Positions 15,548 through 23,082 of a stretch of DNA of 23,098 nt are shown here, piece by piece (the stretch's first letter is position 1; each line of letters opens with the position of its first letter). The position numbers were made by a program, and so were the translations under genes. The notes beneath the pieces were generated by a model that searched no databases, was not told the DNA's origin, and saw only the letters and a list, made by a program, of their open reading frames with translations. Location: positions 1 to 23,098 of the forward strand of contig CAYOJD010000044.1 of the NCBI GenBank assembly GCA_964404205.1. The letters are read 5' to 3'. The stretch is from CAZWBR01 sp964404205 (lineage in GTDB: Bacteria > Bacteroidota > Bacteroidia > Bacteroidales > Prolixibacteraceae).

Positions 15548-16390
15548 ATGAGAAAAATAATTCTTTTTTTACTCCTCTTGCCATTTACCGTTTTTGCTCA
15601 GGAGGTGAACTATCCGGCGGTTGATGGCTGGGCTCGTTCGGGGAAGACTCTTTTTTTCAATTCTGAAAATCTCTACGAACATATCGATGGGGCGTCGGAG
15701 TTTTATCTGAGTTACGGCTTTCAATCGCTGCAAGTGGCCCGCTGGGAGAAAAGCGGTTCCGAACTGACCATCGAAGTGTATGATCACGGGACTCCGGTGA
15801 ATGCGTACGGAATTTACAGTATGGAGCGCCCTGAGAGTGCTCAAACCAAGGCCATCGGCTTGGAAGGTTATTACGATAATACGGTGCTGAACTTTGTAAC
15901 AGGAAAGTATTATGTAAAAATGAATAGTTATCATGTTGAAAATGCCGGCGCGGCATTGCTCGAACGAATTGCCTTGAAATTAGGGGTTACGCTTTGCGCT
16001 TCGCCTCAATACCCCAAGGTGGTGGCCATCTTCCCGAAAGAGAATCTGATAGCCAACTCGGTGCAATGTATATCAAGCGAGTTTATGGGTTTGGGCTTTT
16101 TGGGTGCTGCTACACGGTCGAAATACCAATTCCCTGCCGGAGCTGAAACAGTATTCATTATCGAAAAGGGAAATGGCGATGAAGCAGGCGCTGTAGTGAA
16201 AAAGTATTTCGAGTTTACAGAAGAAAAAATGGAAAAACTGGAGGAGGGTGATTTTGCAGTAAATGATCCTTTCAACGGAAAGGTGCTATTGCGCTGGAGC
16301 GGAAAATACCTGATTGGTGCAACGCCCGGCAACGACAAATTGGAGGTTGCTAAGCTTTTCGATCAAATTGTTGATGCGCTAAATAAATAG
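15548..16390 (+). CDS. Secreted DUF6599-like protein
   Basis: Protein of 280 residues with a clear signal peptide (MRKIILFLLLLPFTVFAQ, cleavage after about 18). The mature part contains LYEHIDGASEFYLSYGFQSL, which I recognise as the hallmark of the DUF6599 family (recalled, not searched). It continues with repeated strand patterns and no obvious catalytic or metal-binding cluster. The ATG at 15548 places the signal peptide correctly; a TTG at 15527 would overlap the previous gene. It follows the Tat-exported aldo/keto reductase by 13 bp and is probably co-transcribed with it. A periplasmic accessory role for that enzyme is inferred from position only. Ended by a strong hairpin 20 bp downstream. 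Confidence 0.75.
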   Translation: MRKIILFLLLLPFTVFAQEVNYPAVDGWARSGKTLFFNSENLYEHIDGASEFYLSYGFQSLQVARWEKSGSELTIEVYDHGTPVNAYGIYSMERPESAQTKAIGLEGYYDNTVLNFVTGKYYVKMNSYHVENAGAALLERIALKLGVTLCASPQYPKVVAIFPKENLIANSVQCISSEFMGLGFLGAATRSKYQFPAGAETVFIIEKGNGDEAGAVVKKYFEFTEEKMEKLEEGDFAVNDPFNGKVLLRWSGKYLIGATPGNDKLEVAKLFDQIVDALNK

Positions 16391-16393
16391 CTT

Positions 16394-16401
16394 TACTTTT
16401 G
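16394..16401 (+). promoter_or_regulatory. Possible -7 box before the HAD gene
   Basis: TACTTTTG fits TAnnTTTG exactly, 4 bp after the DUF6599-gene stop. If used, transcription would begin just before the large hairpin at 16411-16455 and give a structured leader for the HAD gene. No clear -33 element, so chance is possible. Confidence 0.3.
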
Positions 16402-16410
16402 CGTTTGCTT

Positions 16411-16458
16411 AACCACAGAGGAAACTAGCATTGTAACCCAGTTTCTTCTGTGGTTTTT
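16411..16458 (+). terminator. Long hairpin with T tract after the DUF6599 gene
   Basis: A 16-bp arm at 16411-16426 (begins AACCACAGAG) pairs with 16440-16455 (ends CTGTGGTT) with a single G-T wobble, a 13-nt loop, and a run of five T at 16454-16458. The geometry fits an intrinsic terminator for the reductase/DUF6599 operon. The long near-perfect arms also resemble a small palindromic repeat element. Confidence 0.75.
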
Positions 16459-16475
16459 AATTTAAATTCATTGAT

Positions 16476-17159
16476 TTGAACAGACAAGATTTTAATAATA
16501 AAAAACTTAAAGCCGTCTTCTTCGATATGGACGGCGTGATTTACGACTCGATGGGCAACCATGCCAAAGCCTGGTGCGAGGCGTTTAAATTTTTCGGGAT
16601 CGATTTTCCGGCTGAGATGGCCTATTTGAATGAAGGACGGACAGCCGCTTCGACCATCAATTTGATTTTCCAGCGCGACAGCATCCGGGCGGCAACCAGT
16701 GAAGAGATTTCTATGATCTATACCAAAAAAACAGAAATATTTGAGCAACTGCCACCCAGTCAGAAAATGGATGGAATTGATGATTTATTGAATACTATTC
16801 TGGAGAAAGGAATGGAAATTTGGGTAGTAACAGGTTCGGCACAAGAGCGTCTGCTCGATGGATTGGTGGCCGAATTTGGCCGTTTTATCACCCGAAATAG
16901 GATTATTTCAGGACTTGATGTGAAGCATGGAAAGCCCCACCCTGAACCTTATCTTATAGCATTGAAAAAAAGCAATTTACGGGCTGATGAAGCTGTCGTG
17001 ATTGAAAATGCACCGCTGGGAGTTGAATCAGCAAAGGGTGCCGGTATTTTTACGATAGTAATCAATAGCGGTATCCTTCCCGATTCTATTTTGTGCGACT
17101 CGGGAGGAGATTGGATTGTACATCGCCATAGCCAGATTCAGGCTATATTCCAGTCTTGA
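16476..17159 (+). CDS. HAD-superfamily phosphatase (beta-phosphoglucomutase-like subfamily)
   Basis: Cytoplasmic phosphatase or phosphomutase of about 227 residues. HAD motif I is FDMDGVIYDS (Asp17 nucleophile, Asp19 acid/base), motif II VVTGSAQ (Thr119), motif III Lys in HGKPHPEPY (Lys153), and motif IV VIENAPLGVESAKGAG. Motif IV has Glu177-Asn178 where many relatives have two acidic residues; ENAPLG is a form I recall in Bacteroidota members. A helical cap lies between motifs I and II (about 25-100). There is no ATG before the catalytic DMDG, so a TTG at 16476 is the probable start. Possible substrates are sugar phosphates; specificity cannot be read from the sequence. It lies between two hairpins and upstream of metG, which has its own promoter box. 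Confidence 0.85.
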   Translation: MNRQDFNNKKLKAVFFDMDGVIYDSMGNHAKAWCEAFKFFGIDFPAEMAYLNEGRTAASTINLIFQRDSIRAATSEEISMIYTKKTEIFEQLPPSQKMDGIDDLLNTILEKGMEIWVVTGSAQERLLDGLVAEFGRFITRNRIISGLDVKHGKPHPEPYLIALKKSNLRADEAVVIENAPLGVESAKGAGIFTIVINSGILPDSILCDSGGDWIVHRHSQIQAIFQS

Positions 17160-17194
17160 TTGCTACTGAAAGATGAGGTGCTTTCGGCAATCAA
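17156..17194 (+). repeat. Hairpin overlapping the HAD stop codon
   Basis: TTGATTGC (17156-17163) pairs perfectly with GCAATCAA (17187-17194), and inside it GAAAG (17168-17172) pairs with CTTTC (17181-17185). It is followed by A rather than T on the plus strand, so it is not a standard intrinsic terminator. It may mark or protect the 3' end of the HAD transcript. Confidence 0.5.
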
Positions 17195-17210
17195 AAAATG
17201 ATTTATTGTT

Positions 17211-17218
17211 TATCTTTG
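17211..17218 (+). promoter_or_regulatory. Putative -7 box of metG
   Basis: TATCTTTG matches TAnnTTTG exactly, 43 bp before the metG ATG, followed by GTGCCTC. No convincing -33. Confidence 0.5.
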
Positions 17219-17260
17219 TGCCTCAATAATCAAAATGAGATAATTAGTTAAAATATAGCG

Positions 17261-19294
17261 ATGAGCAACTACAAAAGAACCTTGATCACATCGGCACTGC
17301 CCTATGCCAACGGACCGGTACACATTGGTCATTTGGCTGGCGTTTATGTTCCGGCCGATATATATGCACGTTACCTCAGGCTAAAAGGTGAAGAGGTGGC
17401 TTTTATTGGCGGATCCGACGAACATGGCGTACCGATTACCCTGAAAGCCAAAAATGAAGGGACTACTCCGCAAGCCGTAGTAGACAAGTATCACCAGATG
17501 ATCAAAGAATCTTTTGCGAAGTTTGGCATCTCTTTCGATGTCTATTCTCGTACCAGCGCAAAAGTTCATCATGAAACCGCTTCGGAGTTTTTCCGGAAAT
17601 TGTATGATAAGGGCGAGTTTATTGAACAAACTTCGGAGCAGTTTTACGACACAGAAGCTCATCAATTTCTGGCAGACAGATATATTACAGGAACCTGTCC
17701 GAAATGCGGTTTCGAGAAAGCTTATGGCGACCAGTGCGAAAGCTGTGGTACTTCGCTGAATGCTACCGATTTGATTAATCCAAAATCGATGTTAAGCGGC
17801 AATGTGCCGGTGATGAAAGAGACGAAACACTGGTATCTTCCGTTAGATAAATACGAACCTTGGCTCAGAGAATGGATCCTCGAAGGACATAAGGAATGGA
17901 AGCCCAACGTTTATGGACAGTGCAAATCGTGGATAGATGGTGGCTTAAACCCTCGTGCGGTGACCCGCGACCTCGAATGGGGCGTTCCGGTTCCGGTTGA
18001 CGGAGCCGATGGTAAAGTGCTGTATGTCTGGTTCGATGCTCCCATTGGCTATATTTCGGCTACCAAAGAGTGGTCTCCGGAATGGGAAAAATTCTGGAAA
18101 GATCCGGAAACCAAAATGGTCCACTTTATTGGTAAGGATAATATTGTTTTTCACTGCATTATCTTTCCGGCCATGCTAAAGGCCGAAGGTTCCTATATCC
18201 TACCTGATAATGTTCCGGCCAATGAGTTTCTAAATCTCGAAGGCGACAAAATCTCTACTTCGCGAAACTGGGCCGTTTGGCTGCACGAGTATTTGGTCGA
18301 TTTTCCAGGAAAGGAAGATGTGTTGAAATACGCACTGACGGCTAATGCGCCCGAAACAAAGGACAACGATTTTACCTGGAAAGATTTTCAGGCCAGAAAC
18401 AACAATGAACTGGTAGCCATACTGGGTAATTTTGTCAACCGCGCTTTGGTACTTACCGGCAAATATTACAATGGTATTGTTCCTGATGCCGGCGAACTAA
18501 ATGATTACGATAGGGATACGCTTCTGTCAATCGCTTCGTTGAAGGCAGAGGTCGAGAGATCGCTCGATAATTATCGGTTCCGTGAAGCATTGAAACTGGC
18601 AATGGATATGGCCCGTTTGGGGAACAAATATCTGGCTGACATGGAGCCGTGGAAGGTGGTTAAAACCGATCTGGAACGTGTAAAAACCATTATGAATACC
18701 TGTCTGCAGATTGCAGCCAACCTGACCATTGTATTTGAGCCTTTTCTTCCGTTTACGATGGAGAAACTGCGTAGCTTTCTGAATATGGAACGGTTAGCTT
18801 GGTCGGAATTGGGCCGGACGGATTTGCTCAGGGCAGGTCATCAGGTAAATACACCTGAGTTTCTTTTCGAGAAGATTGAAGATGAGACGATTCAGAAACA
18901 AGTAGATAAGTTGCTGGCGACCAAAAAAGCCAACGAAATAGCGCAAGCTACTGTTGCTCTTGCGAAACCGAACATTGAATACGATGATTTTGCCAAAATG
19001 GATATTCGTGCGGGCACTATCATTGCAGCCGAAAAGGTAGCTAAAACCAAGAAATTACTGAAATTGACCATTGATACGGGAATCGATAAACGGACAGTTG
19101 TTTCGGGCATTGCCGAATTTTTTGAGCCTGAAAATATTATTGGCCAACAAGTTTCGATTTTGGTAAACCTTGCCCCCAAAAGTCTGAAGGGGATCGAATC
19201 GCAGGGAATGATTTTAATGGCTGAAAATGCCGACGGCTCACTGGTGTTTATTGCCCCGTCGACTGTTATTAAAAATGGTTCCGAGATCAGATAA
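17261..19294 (+). CDS. metG: Methionyl-tRNA synthetase with C-terminal tRNA-binding domain
   Basis: Class I synthetase of 677 residues charging tRNA-Met. The HIGH motif is HIGH at 21-24 (PYANGPVHIGHLAG). A zinc-binding knuckle has Cys146, 149, 159 and 162 (CPKC...CESC). The KMSKS loop appears as DKISTS (330-334). The alpha-helical anticodon-binding domain covers about 385-550, and a linker leads to an EMAP/Trbp111-type OB domain (about 574-677, MDIRAGTI...KLLKLTID...VSGIAEFF...SQGMILMA) that makes the enzyme a dimer and improves tRNA binding. All hallmarks are intact. The ATG at 17261 gives a standard N-terminus. Preceded by a -7 promoter box and followed by an intrinsic terminator, so probably its own unit. 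Confidence 0.98.
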   Translation: MSNYKRTLITSALPYANGPVHIGHLAGVYVPADIYARYLRLKGEEVAFIGGSDEHGVPITLKAKNEGTTPQAVVDKYHQMIKESFAKFGISFDVYSRTSAKVHHETASEFFRKLYDKGEFIEQTSEQFYDTEAHQFLADRYITGTCPKCGFEKAYGDQCESCGTSLNATDLINPKSMLSGNVPVMKETKHWYLPLDKYEPWLREWILEGHKEWKPNVYGQCKSWIDGGLNPRAVTRDLEWGVPVPVDGADGKVLYVWFDAPIGYISATKEWSPEWEKFWKDPETKMVHFIGKDNIVFHCIIFPAMLKAEGSYILPDNVPANEFLNLEGDKISTSRNWAVWLHEYLVDFPGKEDVLKYALTANAPETKDNDFTWKDFQARNNNELVAILGNFVNRALVLTGKYYNGIVPDAGELNDYDRDTLLSIASLKAEVERSLDNYRFREALKLAMDMARLGNKYLADMEPWKVVKTDLERVKTIMNTCLQIAANLTIVFEPFLPFTMEKLRSFLNMERLAWSELGRTDLLRAGHQVNTPEFLFEKIEDETIQKQVDKLLATKKANEIAQATVALAKPNIEYDDFAKMDIRAGTIIAAEKVAKTKKLLKLTIDTGIDKRTVVSGIAEFFEPENIIGQQVSILVNLAPKSLKGIESQGMILMAENADGSLVFIAPSTVIKNGSEIR

Positions 19295-19317
19295 CAGCAA
19301 TTTAATGAAAGAGATAT

Positions 19318-19357
19318 ATCGTCCGGGGGTCATTCGATAACCGGGCGATTTGTTTTT
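19318..19357 (+). terminator. Intrinsic terminator of metG
   Basis: ATCGTCCGG (19318-19326) pairs with CCGGGCGAT (19341-19349) with one G-T wobble, followed by a T-rich tail (TTTGTTTTT). It lies 23 bp after the metG stop. Confidence 0.8.
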
Positions 19358-19434
19358 GGTGAGTTTAGGCAATACGAGTTTCCTGTTTGTATAAATTATC
19401 GTCAAGAAAATCAATGAAATAATTCTACTTTTTT

Positions 19435-19442
19435 TAAATTTG
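19435..19442 (+). promoter_or_regulatory. Putative -7 box of the membrane AraC-type regulator
   Basis: TAAATTTG matches TAnnTTTG exactly, 32 bp before the ATG at 19475. The rest of the 19358-19434 gap holds nothing recognisable. Confidence 0.4.
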
Positions 19443-19474
19443 CCAAAACCTGTTATCAAAAAGTTTTCATTCTG

Positions 19475-20617
19475 ATGATTGAACCGATAGCCCTGCTTTC
19501 GCCTATTTATGTCACCTTTTTTTGGGGTGTTGTTTTCCTTTTCTCGTCCGCGGGGACTGACAAGGCAAAGCAGATGTTGTCGGTCTTTATGTTTGCAGCC
19601 TGCGGTTTGTACATCAGTCACGGTGTTTTCTTTATCGGAAGCCCAATGCTTTATTTTAGAATCGAACCAATCTATCTTTTTGTAAATCTGTCGGTTTACC
19701 CACTCTATTATTTTTATATCAGGTTGTTGACAGCAGAAGAAACATTGTCTGTAAAGCATTTGATATGGTTGCTTCCTGCGCTGACAATGTCGTTGTTAAG
19801 CTGGTTGATTGGGTTTTATTTTGATGATAATGAAGCGCAGGCGTATGTTGAGAATTTTCTTATCCAGCGAAACCTTCACTTTTATGCCAATTTTACTGCC
19901 GGATGGTTCCGTATGGCGTTATTCCTGTTATCAAGGTTGATATTTGTAGCCATTGTTGTGTTTATCCTGTTCAAGGCCATTCTATTGCTTCGCCGGCACG
20001 AAGCCAATGTGGGCAACTATTTTTCGAACCTGCGATCGAGATCGATGGTTTGGGTAAAGGTGCTGACTGTCTTTTTGTTGATAACTTCCTGCATGAGTAT
20101 CCTTTTTTCAATTATCGGTCGCGATATTTTTCTGAATAACAAAGAATTACTTATTATTCCCTCGTTTATTTTCAGTGTTATGATTTTTCTGATTGGGTAT
20201 CAGGGAAACCGGATTATCCCGTCAGTAATTGGCGCAGAAGCCCCCCGCTCGTTGCCGGCCAACAGCGACAGAGTAAAAGAGGAGCTGCTGAAATTGTTCG
20301 GCGAAAGTAAAATCTTTACAGATCCGGAGCTTCATATTGGTAAACTTAGCCGCCAAATTAATACCAACGAGGCTCAGCTTTCGCAACTTATTAACGAAGA
20401 GTTTAAAGTCAGTTTTTTCGATTTTGTGAACCAGTATCGGGTGTCGATGGCTAAAAATAATATTTTGGAATTGAATGATAAAGTGCTGGATTTGAGAGTT
20501 ATTGCTATTGAGGCTGGATTTACTTCTGTTGAGTCGTTTGTGAAGGTATTCAAGGAATATGAAGGAATGAGCCCGTTGAAATATCGCGAACTGAAAGATA
20601 GCCTGACCCGAAAATAG
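19475..20617 (+). CDS. Membrane-bound AraC-family regulator (7-TM plus HTH)
   Basis: Protein of 380 residues. The N-terminal two thirds (about 5-248) contain roughly seven hydrophobic segments, such as LLSPIYVTFFWGVVFLFS, FRMALFLLSRLIFVAIVVFI and VLTVFLLITSCMSILFSII. The C-terminal part (about 265-378) is an AraC/XylS DNA-binding domain with two helix-turn-helix units: IGKLSRQINTNEAQLSQLIN, then LRVIAIEAGFTSVESFVKVFKEYEGMSPLKYR, ending with the signature SP-x-x-YR. This 7-TM-HTH layout is common in Bacteroidota. It would sense a membrane or extracellular signal and bind DNA while anchored, but ligand and targets are unknown. It has its own -7 box, follows the metG terminator, and is convergent with the permease gene across 4 bp, so no target gene is suggested by position. 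Confidence 0.9.
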   Translation: MIEPIALLSPIYVTFFWGVVFLFSSAGTDKAKQMLSVFMFAACGLYISHGVFFIGSPMLYFRIEPIYLFVNLSVYPLYYFYIRLLTAEETLSVKHLIWLLPALTMSLLSWLIGFYFDDNEAQAYVENFLIQRNLHFYANFTAGWFRMALFLLSRLIFVAIVVFILFKAILLLRRHEANVGNYFSNLRSRSMVWVKVLTVFLLITSCMSILFSIIGRDIFLNNKELLIIPSFIFSVMIFLIGYQGNRIIPSVIGAEAPRSLPANSDRVKEELLKLFGESKIFTDPELHIGKLSRQINTNEAQLSQLINEEFKVSFFDFVNQYRVSMAKNNILELNDKVLDLRVIAIEAGFTSVESFVKVFKEYEGMSPLKYRELKDSLTRK

Positions 20618-20621
20618 GTGG

Positions 20622-21848
20622 CTAATGCCCTTCGTCGTCAAGCAGCTTGTCGGAAATTTGCCTTACCGGAAACCAGGCGGCCAAAAAGCCAATAACAACG
20701 ACTGAAAGTAATATCATGGCTACATCAGCCGGAATAATTGTCATCGGATAGGCGTCGACGATAAACGAATCGCCTCCCTGAAGTTTTACCAACCCGAAAG
20801 TGATTTGAGCCTGACAAACGGCCAATCCAATTACAGTGCCGGCAATGGCACCAAGAATCGATATTGACCAACCCTCGAACAGGAATATATTACGAATGGT
20901 TTGCCTGTTGGCCCCCATGCTTTTCAGGATGGAAATATCTTCTTTCTTGTCGATTATCAACATGGTGAGCGACCCGATAATATTGAAGGAAGCAATGATA
21001 AGTATCATTATCAGAATAAGATAGACAGCGAATTTTTCGCTCTTCATCGTTTTGTAAAGATAGTCGTGTTGCTGATAGCGGTTTTTTACCGTGAATCCGT
21101 CGCCAACAATATTTTGAATGTTTTTTTGAATTTTACTGCCCTGTACCCCATCTTGAAGCTGAATTTCAATGGCATTTACCTTTTCAGGCATATCGAAAAG
21201 TATCCGCGCAAAATCAAGTGGGACAATCAGATATTTAGAGTCGAGTTCCTGTTGTATACTGAAAAAACCTGAAGGGAGAATCTGCATCCGGTTGAAATTT
21301 GCTTCAGGGGCAAGGGCTATGCCTCTTCCTCTTTGCGGAACGTAAATATTGACAGGGTTGAGGTTGTGCAAACCGACAGAAAGAAGCTGTGCAACTCTCT
21401 GTCCCATAACGGCATAATTGTATAATTCATCCTTTAGTTTGAACTGACCGTCGGTCATCATCGTATCGATTCCCGTCATCTTTTCGAAATCGGGCCCAAC
21501 TCCTTTAACCGTTCCGATTACCTGCCTGTCATCGTATCTCAACAAGGCATTTTCTTCTATTACTTCTGTGTAAAAGGCAACTTCAGGCAATTCCCTGATT
21601 TGCCGGAATTTTTCGTCGTTTGGCAGAAAGCTTTTTCCCTCGTTGATGGTAATCCTGAAATCGGGGTCGAATGATGAAAAGTGTGATTTTATTAAACTGT
21701 CGAAACCATTAAATCCGGATAGTCCAATAATTAATCCCATAGTGCCCACTGCTACCCCGCTAACCGATATGGCCGATATCAAGTTAATGAGGTTCCTCTT
21801 TTTCTTCGAAAAAAGATAGCGACGGGCTATGTAGAAAGAAAAATTCAA
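20622..21848 (-). CDS. LolC/LolE-type FtsX-family ABC transporter permease
   Basis: Inner-membrane permease of 408 residues. Four membrane segments lie at about 21-46, 275-300, 325-350 and 372-396, with a large periplasmic domain between the first two. The N-terminus (FYIARRYLFSKKKRNLINLISAISVSGVAVG) and the SILKSMGANRQTIRNIFLFEG segment are typical of the LolC/LolE/FtsX group, which extracts outer-membrane lipoproteins or drives related envelope ATPases (family knowledge). No ATPase gene is in the window. The start is probably TTG at 21848, only 2 bp after the methyltransferase stop, so translation is likely coupled; no in-frame ATG fits the N-terminus. Third gene of the rbfA unit. LolCE or another MacB-like system cannot be told apart from this alone. 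Confidence 0.9.
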   Translation of the reverse strand: MNFSFYIARRYLFSKKKRNLINLISAISVSGVAVGTMGLIIGLSGFNGFDSLIKSHFSSFDPDFRITINEGKSFLPNDEKFRQIRELPEVAFYTEVIEENALLRYDDRQVIGTVKGVGPDFEKMTGIDTMMTDGQFKLKDELYNYAVMGQRVAQLLSVGLHNLNPVNIYVPQRGRGIALAPEANFNRMQILPSGFFSIQQELDSKYLIVPLDFARILFDMPEKVNAIEIQLQDGVQGSKIQKNIQNIVGDGFTVKNRYQQHDYLYKTMKSEKFAVYLILIMILIIASFNIIGSLTMLIIDKKEDISILKSMGANRQTIRNIFLFEGWSISILGAIAGTVIGLAVCQAQITFGLVKLQGGDSFIVDAYPMTIIPADVAMILLSVVVIGFLAAWFPVRQISDKLLDDEGH

Positions 21849-21850
21849 AA

Positions 21851-22678
21851 TTATTTTTGTTTGTATGCTTTGACAATCAATCCGGTACCCGTGTCATGGT
21901 TTCCTTTCAAATCGTAGTAATTCAGTACGGCGCAAAACGGGAAAGTGATGATGTACCAGAAAGGAAGGATCAGAAAGAACAGTTTCGAGACACCTAATAG
22001 CTGGATTGGATATTTCATCGACAGCCGCCACGACAGCGACCCGGGTTTGCCATAACTGTATGAGGCAACAACCTTCTGAAAACCTGCGCGTTTAAGTTTT
22101 ACTTCGATATCGGTAATCGAATATCCGTCGCGCACATGCTCTTCGATAAACCCTTGCACCTCGTCGTGTTGATGTTCATGGACATCCGATCCTCCCTGGT
22201 CTGAGGGTGTGGAGATGAGCAACATCCCTCCTTTTCGGAGCGACTGAAAGAAGTTGCGGAAAACCTTTTCATCCTCCTCAATATGTTCCATAACATCGAC
22301 TGAAAGAATAAGGTTGTAACGTTCGGGTTCTGTAAAAGTGGTCAGATCGGCATATTCAAATCTAACCCGCTTGCTTTGACCAATTTGTTTGAAAAAGCGG
22401 TTGCAATCGTCAATCTGTTCCTGTTTAACATCTACTCCTTTGATGGTGGCTAACGGGAAAAGCCGGCTCATGCGGTAGCTGTATTGGCCAAAACCCGAAC
22501 CAGCATCGAGAATATTGATTTTTCCGGCTGATTTATCATCCACAATGGCTTTCAGCACTTTGTTAATATGCCATGCACGCAGCAAAAGCATGTCGAGCAG
22601 CCGGTAAAAAAGCTTCCGCAGAAAAGGGGTACGGTTAAAAACAGATCCTAAACTTCGTTTAATGGGGTCGTATTGCAT
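21851..22678 (-). CDS. Class I SAM-dependent methyltransferase with hydrophobic C-terminal segment
   Basis: Protein of 275 residues. The AdoMet-binding Rossmann core covers about 50-200: motif I ILDAGSGFGQYS (56-67), the acidic end of strand 2 GVDV (Asp83), and VDVMEHI (127-133) in the position of motif IV, followed by LRKGGMLLISTPSD. The N-terminus (1-48) is basic and helical. Residues 233-252 (FFLILPFWYIITFPFCAVLN) form a hydrophobic stretch that could anchor the enzyme to the membrane. The substrate is not evident; methyltransferases of this look act on small molecules, quinones or lipids. It sits between rbfA (48 bp upstream) and the LolC/E-type permease (2 bp downstream) in one probable operon. 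Confidence 0.86.
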   Translation of the reverse strand: MQYDPIKRSLGSVFNRTPFLRKLFYRLLDMLLLRAWHINKVLKAIVDDKSAGKINILDAGSGFGQYSYRMSRLFPLATIKGVDVKQEQIDDCNRFFKQIGQSKRVRFEYADLTTFTEPERYNLILSVDVMEHIEEDEKVFRNFFQSLRKGGMLLISTPSDQGGSDVHEHQHDEVQGFIEEHVRDGYSITDIEVKLKRAGFQKVVASYSYGKPGSLSWRLSMKYPIQLLGVSKLFFLILPFWYIITFPFCAVLNYYDLKGNHDTGTGLIVKAYKQK

Positions 22679-22726
22679 ACTTCGATGTTAAATATCCTGA
22701 AAAACAGTTCGATCACAAATCCTGAT

Positions 22727-23071
22727 TTAATCTTTCAGCAAGTGATCAATCTTTTCAATATAATCGAGGCTGTCGTCGACAAAAAAATCGAGCTCGGGAA
22801 CATGGCGAAGCTGGAAACGCACGATTTTACCCAGTTCTCCGCGGATGTGGCTCTTTTGTAGCTTAATACCGGCCAGCACTTCGGCGGAACCTTCTGATGG
22901 GAAAATGCTTAAATAACATCTTGCCAGCGACATGTCGCGGGTTACGCGCACGGCAGTAACTGAAATCATTTTGCCGGGGGCATAAGTTTGGGCATCGCGC
23001 CTGAAAAATTCGCTTAACTCTTTCTGGATGAGGCGGCCGATTTTATTTTGACGGGTGGTAAATTGTTCCAT
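22727..23071 (-). CDS. rbfA: 30S ribosome-binding factor A
   Basis: Small KH-fold protein of 114 residues that binds immature 30S subunits and helps 16S rRNA maturation. Recognised by the N-terminal RQNKIGRLIQKELSEFF, the SVTAVRVTRDMSLARCYLSIFP strand region (V-t-x-V-x-v-s-x-D-l-x-x-A-x-V), and the C-terminal LGKIVRFQLRHVPELDFFVDDSLDYIEKID, all typical RbfA elements. Length is normal. ATG at 23071 is preferred; a TTG at 23077 would add two residues. First gene of the unit rbfA-methyltransferase-permease; a -7 promoter box lies 19-26 bp upstream, at the window edge. Confidence 0.96.
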   Translation of the reverse strand: MEQFTTRQNKIGRLIQKELSEFFRRDAQTYAPGKMISVTAVRVTRDMSLARCYLSIFPSEGSAEVLAGIKLQKSHIRGELGKIVRFQLRHVPELDFFVDDSLDYIEKIDHLLKD

Positions 23072-23082
23072 ATTCAATTCGT

